Source: Kineosporia babensis
Lineage (GTDB): Bacteria > Actinomycetota > Actinomycetes > Actinomycetales > Kineosporiaceae
Reading direction: 5' to 3'
DNA: 64,000 bases
NCBI RefSeq assembly: GCF_021129305.1
Contig: NZ_JAJOMB010000006.1
Span: 248,001 to 312,000, forward strand
The notes beneath the pieces are model-generated. The model saw only the letters and a program-made list of their open reading frames with translations, was not told the origin of the DNA and did not search any database. Each line of letters opens with the position of its first letter. The first letter of the stretch is position 1. Shown here in pieces: positions 57,947-64,000 of the stretch. Position numbers and translations under genes: made by a program.

Positions 57947-60568
57947 ATGAAGAAGCGCTTCATTGCCGGTCGCCGCTTACTGATACCGAGCGTTGTCGCG
58001 GTCCTGGTTGCCTTGCCGCTCGCGGGGGTGGCCACGGCCGGCCCGGGGCCGGCCCGGCTCGCGGCGGAGGCGGCGGAGGAGATCGAACCAGCGGTGATGG
58101 ATGCCGTGGTCCTGGTGGACCAGTCCGGCAGTCTCTCCGACGAGGACGTGGCCCGGGAGAGCGAAGCCGTCTCGGCGATCGCGCAGAGCGGGCTCAGCGC
58201 GCGAAGCCGGGTCACCGTAGTGGGTTTCGGCAGCAACAACGGCGGGCAGAGCGCCACCACCACCTTCTGCCCGCCGACGATCCTGCGGGACTCCGCCGCC
58301 CGGCAGTCGCTGGCCGACTGCTCGGACACGATCGCCCGGCGCACTGCTGAGGAGGGGAACGACACCGATCACGCCGCCGCGGTGGGTCAGGCGATCGATG
58401 TCCTGCAGCAGGATTCGCCGAAGGGTGCGATCAAGGCGGTGTTCTTCCTGACCGACGGGCGCCTGGACGTACGCAACAGCCCGAACTACGGCGCCGCGCA
58501 GGACCGGAACGCGGCCGCCCAGGTGCAGCTGGACAAGCACCTGGCCACGGCCAAGGACCAGGGGATCCAGGTCTGGCCGCTGGGTTTCGGTGCGGAGATC
58601 GACGAACCGGCTCTGCAGGCCCTGGCCGCGGGCGGTGCTCAGGGGGACGTCCGGTGCCAGGCGAAGCCGCAGGCCCGGGTGGTGCGCTCCTCGGCCGACG
58701 TGCAGTGGACGCTGGTGAAGGCGGCCGCCGGGGCCACCTGCTCCTTCGTCGAGGATCCGGACACCGGGAAGATCGACCCGAACGGCACCGAGGACCTCAA
58801 GGTCTCGATCTCCCCGCTGGCCACCAACGGCTCGATCATCGTCGCCAAGGGCGATCCCGCGATCAAGGTCACCTACCTGAAGCCGGGCGGTGGCGAGGTG
58901 ACTTCCAGCGGGCAGCAGGGGGAATCGACGTACGAGCGCAGCGGTGACAACACCAGGACCGACACGCTCAGCATCGTCAATCCCGATCCCGGCGAGTGGA
59001 CGGTACGCCTGGAGGCGCCGAAAGGGATTGAGAGGCAGCAGATCGGGGCCACCGTGGTCTGGCAGGGCGCGCTGCGGACGTTCTTGGTCACCGATCCGCC
59101 CTCGCCCAAGCCGGGCGAGGAGTTCACGGTGTCCATGTCCCTGCTTACCCGCAAGGGCCGGATCACCGACGCGGACCTGCTGACCGGGATGTCGGTCGGG
59201 GTGAAGGCGCAGGCTGCCGGTGGCGCTGAGACAGATGTGCCGATGAGTGACAACGGGAAGGGCTCGGACCCCAAGGGTTCCGACGGTGAGTACACCGGCA
59301 CGATGACCGCACCCGACCAGGAGGGCGCGCTCGGCCTGCGGGGCTCGGTCACCGGGGCCGGCGTCTACAACACCGACGTCCCGCTGGAGTTGATCGTCGC
59401 TGCCGACGTCATTCGTCCGCAGGTGCGGTTCGAGTTCGACACGCCCGATCAGACCTGGGCCGGTGAGACCATCGCGGGCACGCTCAAGGTGAACAATCCG
59501 GGCGAGACGCGGGACGTGCAGATCCAGGCCGAGGACCCGACCGGGACGCTTCAGGCCGGGGTGAACCCCGGTGGTGCGTTCTCGTTGCCGTCGGGAGACA
59601 GCGAACGTGACGTGGAGCTGAGCGTGCTCCCGGAAAGTAGTAACGGTGAAGCAGCTCTCAGCGTCAACCTGGTCGATGCCGCCGGTCAGCAGGTCTACGG
59701 CAACACCCTGCTGTCGGTCGAGGTGCGGGACGAGCCCAGTTGGATCGAGAAGAACCGCACGCTGCTGATCGCGCTGTTCCTGCTCGTGGTGCTGGCTGGG
59801 CTGGCGCTGCTCGTCGCCCGGCAGGCCCGCCGGCGGCGGCTGGACGTCCGTAAGCTCACGGTACTCCTGAAGACCGAGGACGGCTCGCAGTTCAGCCTCA
59901 AGGCTCGCACGGGATGGTCCGACCAGTTCAGCTTCGTGATCCGGGCGCCGGAAGACCTGTCCCGGCGGCTGTCGTTCCCGAGCCCGGGCGATGCGGAGAT
60001 CTACCGCCTGCGCCGGGCCGCGCGGAACGTGGTGCGGCTGAGGACGCCTCAGGGCGAGCAGATCAACCTGCAGAACGGGAAGTTCGAGACGCTGCCCGAA
60101 TCCCCGGAGCTGAGCATCGGGGTTCAGGACGACCGCCGGCGGGTCCCGGCCAAGAAGCCGCGAAAGAACAAGCCCGAGCCGGTCACTCCCGATCGGGGGT
60201 CGGCGGACATCTACGACGGCTACCCGGGCGGCGATGACGTTTACGGCGCAGCCGCAGACCCCTATGGCAGCTCCGATTCTCAGGGCCCGAGCGGTTCTGG
60301 GCGGGGAGGGCGGACCGAGAAGGACACCGACCCCTTCGGTTCCGATTCCTACACCGGTGCGTCCAGCGTCCATAGTTCTGAACCTTACGGCGGCGACCCC
60401 TTCGGCGGCGACCCGTACGGCGGAAACCCCGGCGGGAGTGACCCGTACAGCGGAAGTTCTTACGGGAGTGACCCGTACGGAGGCGACGATCCGTACGGCA
60501 GCCGGCCGAAAACGTCTTCAGGCCGGTCGACCGCGGCCACGCACGACAGCGACGACCCGTATGCCTAG
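57947..60568 (+). CDS. Secreted, membrane-anchored vWA-domain protein with DPYGG-repeat tail
   Basis: An 873-residue protein. A signal peptide or anchor (RRLLIPSVVAVLVALPLAGVATA) precedes an extracellular vWA domain with MIDAS DQSGSLS (D58) and FLTDGRLD. Beta-sandwich regions follow (about 280-600), then one membrane helix (TLLIALFLLVVLAGLALLVA, about 605-625) and a basic stop-transfer. The cytoplasmic part ends in a low-complexity tail rich in DPYGG/DPFGG units (about 755-845). A rare TTA codon is codon 11 (57977-57979). A tubulin-like gene follows 51 bases downstream; vWA and FtsZ/tubulin-like pairs are known in bacteria, where a membrane-remodelling role has been proposed. Confidence 0.88.
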   Translation: MKKRFIAGRRLLIPSVVAVLVALPLAGVATAGPGPARLAAEAAEEIEPAVMDAVVLVDQSGSLSDEDVARESEAVSAIAQSGLSARSRVTVVGFGSNNGGQSATTTFCPPTILRDSAARQSLADCSDTIARRTAEEGNDTDHAAAVGQAIDVLQQDSPKGAIKAVFFLTDGRLDVRNSPNYGAAQDRNAAAQVQLDKHLATAKDQGIQVWPLGFGAEIDEPALQALAAGGAQGDVRCQAKPQARVVRSSADVQWTLVKAAAGATCSFVEDPDTGKIDPNGTEDLKVSISPLATNGSIIVAKGDPAIKVTYLKPGGGEVTSSGQQGESTYERSGDNTRTDTLSIVNPDPGEWTVRLEAPKGIERQQIGATVVWQGALRTFLVTDPPSPKPGEEFTVSMSLLTRKGRITDADLLTGMSVGVKAQAAGGAETDVPMSDNGKGSDPKGSDGEYTGTMTAPDQEGALGLRGSVTGAGVYNTDVPLELIVAADVIRPQVRFEFDTPDQTWAGETIAGTLKVNNPGETRDVQIQAEDPTGTLQAGVNPGGAFSLPSGDSERDVELSVLPESSNGEAALSVNLVDAAGQQVYGNTLLSVEVRDEPSWIEKNRTLLIALFLLVVLAGLALLVARQARRRRLDVRKLTVLLKTEDGSQFSLKARTGWSDQFSFVIRAPEDLSRRLSFPSPGDAEIYRLRRAARNVVRLRTPQGEQINLQNGKFETLPESPELSIGVQDDRRRVPAKKPRKNKPEPVTPDRGSADIYDGYPGGDDVYGAAADPYGSSDSQGPSGSGRGGRTEKDTDPFGSDSYTGASSVHSSEPYGGDPFGGDPYGGNPGGSDPYSGSSYGSDPYGGDDPYGSRPKTSSGRSTAATHDSDDPYA

Positions 60569-60619
60569 GCCAGTCAAACCCTTTTCCTGGCAGCACCGAT
60601 CGAGCGGAGACGATCACGC

Positions 60620-63600
60620 ATGACCATGAGCCTCTATCAGCCGGTCCTTTTCGTCGGGTTGGGTGGTACCGGCGGTCACGTCGGTGTCGAGCTGGAACGT
60701 CGCCTGCGCGAGGAGATCTGCGGCCCGGACGGCGCCGCGTTCGCCGAGCAGTGGAAGCAGAGTTCGCTGCTGCCCTACCAGCTGCCCTCCTGCGTCCAGT
60801 TCGTCTACGCGGACGTGAACCAGGGCGACCTGGACCAGTTGCCCCTGCGCAGTGGCCTGGGGCCCGAGCATCTGCCCGCGGTGCACCGGACCGCGCATTT
60901 CGTCCGCAACCTGGTGCCCACCGTGGAGACCTACCCCCGGGTGGCCAGCAATCTGCGGTTGTCCTCGGGGGCGACCGTGAACTCCTGGCTGCCGCCCGAG
61001 CCCGGTGAGCCCAAGGTCTCGCCGCTGAAGCGCGGGGCCGGTCAGTTGCCGACGGTCGGGCGGGCGGCGCTGTTCGAGACCTTTCAGGACGGTGTGGGCC
61101 CGGCGATCGGTGATCTGAGCCGGGCGATCGGCAACCTGAGCAACAGCATCGAGGACCTGGACCACCTGGGCGGCCGGTGGAACGGGACGGTGGACGTCTT
61201 CGTTGCGTTCTCGGTGGCCGGAGGGACCGGGGCCGGGATCTTCTACGACTACCTGCACCTGATCGGCAAGGTCTTCAACGACACCGGCCTGAAAGCCCAG
61301 ATCTATCCGTTGGTTCTGATGCCGTCGGCGTTCACCGAGGGGCTGGGCGGAGGCCGTCCGGCGCAACTGAACGCCGGACGTTCGTTGCTGGATCTGTTCC
61401 GGTTGATCGACGAGCAGAACGGTGGGGACGCCCAGCGCAACCTGCGCGGCGAGAACCTGGACGGGCCGGGGATCGTCGATCCGGACGACGTGGCCGTGCG
61501 CTACCCGAAGGAGGGCGAGGTGCGGCTGGAACCGTCCACCGTCCAGACCGCCTTCCTGTTCTCGTTGCCGGTCGGGGCGCAGAAGGAGGACCTGCACCGC
61601 TCGATGGTCTCGCTGATGCTCTCCCTGGTGGGCTCGGAACTGGACGAGAAGAAGTCCGGCCACAACGCCCGGGTGGGTGACGATTTCCAGACGTTCTCGG
61701 CGAGTTTCATCAACGGCGGGGTGGACCGGGAGATCGACTCCTCGAACGGGATCGGCGGCTGCGGGGTCTCCACGGCGCTGGTGGCCTCGATGACGGTGCC
61801 CGAGGACGAGCTGGCCGACTTGGTGGCCGGCCGGCTGCTGCGGCATGCGGTGATCGAGCTCTCGGCGCCGTTGCCGGGCCGGGTCGAGCAGAACCGTCAG
61901 CCGATCGAGCGGTTGTTCGGCTCGTCCGGGATCGGGGAGATCCTGACCCGGCCGGTGCGGGGCGTGCATGAGCAGCAACCGGTCTCGGGAGCCAAGGACA
62001 TCACCGCGGCGCTGACCGACCGGGCCCGGGAGATGCAGGACGAGCTGGCCGAGCTGCGACTGCGGCTGCATCGGGAGATACCCCGGATGGTCGGCGATTT
62101 CGAGCCTCGCCGGGCCATCACCGAACTGCTGGGCGAGCTCGACGTGTTCCGGGTGCAGCGGGTGGCGGCCGGTCATCCCCGGCTGGCGGCGGAGATGGAC
62201 AAGCGGGGCGCCGAGGGGATGATGACGCTGCGGGTGGCCGAGCCGCCGCGCGCGGACCTGATGGAGACACCACCGCCGATCCCGCCTCTGCACGACCGGT
62301 TCCTGAGCCGCGTGAAGTGGGACGACGAGGAGCCGGTGGCCGCGCGCGAGGCCCAGGACCAGTGGTTCGCCTGGCGCACGCGCACCATCTGGAGCGCCAT
62401 CTGGAAGGAGTTCCGGCCGCAGTGGTCGATCACCTGGTCCACCGCCGCCACCCCGCTCAAGGGCATCACCGACGAGCTGTGGCGCCAGGCCCAGGCCGAC
62501 GAGCAGCGCTTCCAGGCCCGGGCCGAGAGCCTGGCCCGCACCCGGGTCGGGGTCTCGTACCTGCTGCCGCCCAACGGCGATCTGGAGCGCTTCTACGTCC
62601 GGGTCCGGCAGAACATGATCGACACCCGGGTGGACGACGGTCTGCTGCGCCCGGCCGCCCGCGAGGCCGAGCTGATCACCCAGCTGATCGGCGCCGAGGG
62701 CTGGCGCCAGGCCTACGACAAGACCCGCGACCAGAGCGCCGAGCAGATCGTCCTGCAACTGCGCGGGCGGGTGAAGGCCGAGGTCAAGAAGTTCTTCCGG
62801 GCCCGCCCACGGGGCCGGCAGCCGCTGCTGGCGCCGATCAGCGAGCGCTTGGCGGCCGCGGCCGGGGTCGCCCCGGGCGGGCAGTCGCTGCCGGAGGAGG
62901 ACATCGCCGACTTCCAGGCCAAGCTGGCCGGTCTGGTGCCCGGCGCCTTCAACCCGCAGGGCCCGGCCGGGCGGCCGGTGAAGGTGCTGATCTCCTACCC
63001 GGCCGCGGCCAAGAACGAGCAGATCGAGCAGTACCTGCGCGGTCAGGTGTTCCTGCCGGAGGGGGCCAAGGTCCAGCCCGAGTTCCGGCGCACCTCGGCC
63101 GAGACCATCTCGGTGGTGTTGTTCCGCACCGCGATGGGGGTCACCGAGGTCCGTGAAGTACGGGAGGTCCTGCGTACCTGGGCCGGAGCCCAGCACCGGG
63201 AGCAGCCCCGCGACTTCCTGAAGTGGCGCCAGCGCACCGGGTTCGACTTCTCCTACCTCGCCACCCGGGAGAAGCACCGGGTGATGATCCTGCACCGGAT
63301 CCTCAACGCGATGTGGAACGGGCGGGTGCGCACCAGCGGTGATCCGCGATCGCCCGAGGAGGTCAGCATCGAGATGGACGGCGGCACGACGATGATCCTG
63401 CCGCTCAAGCCGCTGGACCGGGCCTCCTCCTGGGCCAGCCTGCTGCGGGCCTACGAGGTGTGGACCCTGGACGACGACGCGGTCCGCAGCCGCTTCTGCG
63501 ACCAGCTGATGAACGAGTTGCCCAACGGCATCTCGGCCCGGCCGGACAAGCCCAGCGACCTGTACCTGACCTTCCGGGACGTCTCGCTCTCGCAGCCGGA

Positions 63601-63820
63601 CCTGATCACCGAGCAGCGCGAGAAGCTGCCGGCCGGCAGCCGGGGGATGGCCGACAGCGCCCTGAGCTTCTGGCAGAACACGCTCAAAGCCGCTCTGGAC
63701 ACGCCGTTCCGGGGCGTCGCCTCCCCGGTCCGGGACACCCTGCGGCATCTGGAGGACTCCTTCGCCGACCGCGACGAGGCGGGCCCGCGGCCCGAGCAGG
63801 ACGGGAGCCTGAAGTGGTGA
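60620..63820 (+). CDS. Tubulin-superfamily-like protein (FtsZ-like, large)
   Basis: A 1066-residue protein. The N-terminus PVLFVGLGGTGGHVGVELERRL carries the first nucleotide-binding loop, and VFVAFSVAGGTGAGIFYDYLHL (about 193-214) matches the tubulin signature GGGTGSG; FVYADVN near 57 fits the T3-side strand. These are the hallmarks of the large bacterial tubulin-like family seen next to vWA proteins. The remaining 700 residues are helix-rich with no motif I recognise. It probably binds GTP and polymerises beneath the membrane, with the vWA protein as anchor. ATG 60620 has a weak GGAGA upstream. The next gene starts inside its stop. Confidence 0.82.
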   Translation: MTMSLYQPVLFVGLGGTGGHVGVELERRLREEICGPDGAAFAEQWKQSSLLPYQLPSCVQFVYADVNQGDLDQLPLRSGLGPEHLPAVHRTAHFVRNLVPTVETYPRVASNLRLSSGATVNSWLPPEPGEPKVSPLKRGAGQLPTVGRAALFETFQDGVGPAIGDLSRAIGNLSNSIEDLDHLGGRWNGTVDVFVAFSVAGGTGAGIFYDYLHLIGKVFNDTGLKAQIYPLVLMPSAFTEGLGGGRPAQLNAGRSLLDLFRLIDEQNGGDAQRNLRGENLDGPGIVDPDDVAVRYPKEGEVRLEPSTVQTAFLFSLPVGAQKEDLHRSMVSLMLSLVGSELDEKKSGHNARVGDDFQTFSASFINGGVDREIDSSNGIGGCGVSTALVASMTVPEDELADLVAGRLLRHAVIELSAPLPGRVEQNRQPIERLFGSSGIGEILTRPVRGVHEQQPVSGAKDITAALTDRAREMQDELAELRLRLHREIPRMVGDFEPRRAITELLGELDVFRVQRVAAGHPRLAAEMDKRGAEGMMTLRVAEPPRADLMETPPPIPPLHDRFLSRVKWDDEEPVAAREAQDQWFAWRTRTIWSAIWKEFRPQWSITWSTAATPLKGITDELWRQAQADEQRFQARAESLARTRVGVSYLLPPNGDLERFYVRVRQNMIDTRVDDGLLRPAAREAELITQLIGAEGWRQAYDKTRDQSAEQIVLQLRGRVKAEVKKFFRARPRGRQPLLAPISERLAAAAGVAPGGQSLPEEDIADFQAKLAGLVPGAFNPQGPAGRPVKVLISYPAAAKNEQIEQYLRGQVFLPEGAKVQPEFRRTSAETISVVLFRTAMGVTEVREVREVLRTWAGAQHREQPRDFLKWRQRTGFDFSYLATREKHRVMILHRILNAMWNGRVRTSGDPRSPEEVSIEMDGGTTMILPLKPLDRASSWASLLRAYEVWTLDDDAVRSRFCDQLMNELPNGISARPDKPSDLYLTFRDVSLSQPDLITEQREKLPAGSRGMADSALSFWQNTLKAALDTPFRGVASPVRDTLRHLEDSFADRDEAGPRPEQDGSLKW

Positions 63821-64000
63821 GCATGCCGCTGGAGACACTGGAAGCGGTTCCCGGCCGGGTGGTGGTCCTGGACCTTCAGGGCACCTCGGCCGAGGCGGCC
63901 ACGGCCCGGGCCCGGGAGATCCTGGCCGACCGGGCCGGCGGTGATCTGGCCCGGATGGTGGTCCTGGACAGTGCCGCCGCGCTGTTCGCTCATCACGAGA
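63817..64000 (+). CDS. Start of a further gene of the vWA/tubulin-like operon (truncated by window edge)
   Basis: An open frame from GTG 63817 (4-base overlap with the tubulin-like stop; ATG 63823 is in the same frame) to the window end, about 61 residues. It reads MPLETLEAVPGRVVVLDLQG and continues with an Ala/Arg-rich helix and a second hydrophobic strand ARMVVLDSAAAL. Coding bias fits a real gene. No function can be assigned from this fragment. Confidence 0.7.
   Translation, partial: MSMPLETLEAVPGRVVVLDLQGTSAEAATARAREILADRAGGDLARMVVLDSAAALFAHHE

Noticed and set aside
60480-60568. DPYGG-repeat codons considered as a DNA repeat array or CRISPR-like element
   Set aside because: Repeats are short, irregular, in frame and inside the vWA coding sequence; they are protein low-complexity repeats.

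Overview
The window is high-GC DNA with GTG and TTG starts, tightly packed genes and many 4-base ATGA/GTGA overlaps. Together with MbtH, NarL-type and LacI regulators and tubulin-like/vWA proteins, this points to a large-genome actinomycete. The sequence alone does not fix the genus. I recognise no rRNA, tRNA, CRISPR array or insertion sequence.

Region 1 (about 1-32.4 kb, all + strand) is a nonribosomal peptide cluster. It opens with a SbnA/SbnB-like pair that should supply L-2,3-diaminopropionate. Then come an NRPS (A-T-C-A-T), an ornithine-carbamoyltransferase-like enzyme, an MFS exporter and two SyrP-like Fe(II)/2-oxoglutarate oxygenases. A two-component system, a DUF4097-like protein and an FtsX-type ABC exporter follow (sensing and self-protection). 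After a perfect-hairpin terminator come MbtH, a 3651-residue NRPS (C-A-T-C-A-T-C-A-T-C), an A-T protein fused to a beta-lactamase/PBP-like domain, a tandem hotdog protein and a type II thioesterase. Six A domains predict a hexapeptide. One A domain reads as Thr, and three share the same Asn-like pocket, which could accept Asn or a ureido analogue made from diaminopropionate.

Region 2 (32.6-42.7 kb) is a compact six-gene operon: a dynamin-like GTPase (SrfC-like), an Hsp70-like protein (SrfB-like), an unknown protein, a membrane-anchored kinase-like protein, a vWA protein and a PP2C phosphatase. The last three resemble the TerY-P triad.

Region 3 (42.8-52.4 kb) is carbohydrate and uronate use: a secreted GH31 enzyme with inserted carbohydrate-binding modules, a Gfo/Idh/MocA oxidoreductase, UxaC, a LacI regulator with two identical palindromic operators, UxaA and a UxuB-like dehydrogenase.

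Region 4 (52.4-57.5 kb) has a CRP/FNR regulator, with a palindrome upstream, facing a four-gene minus-strand operon. Transcription order is a class III nucleotide-cyclase-like protein, a P-loop NTPase with helical repeats, an SPFH-like protein and a PycTM (DUF5706)-like membrane protein. The cyclase C-terminus and the NTPase N-terminus carry the same short motif (VG-DY--RDKN-T). I think this is the best candidate for an undescribed system: a Pycsar-like signalling or defence operon that has gained an NTPase through homotypic motif pairing.

Region 5 (57.9-64 kb) holds a secreted, membrane-anchored vWA protein, a tubulin-superfamily protein and the start of a third gene cut by the window edge.
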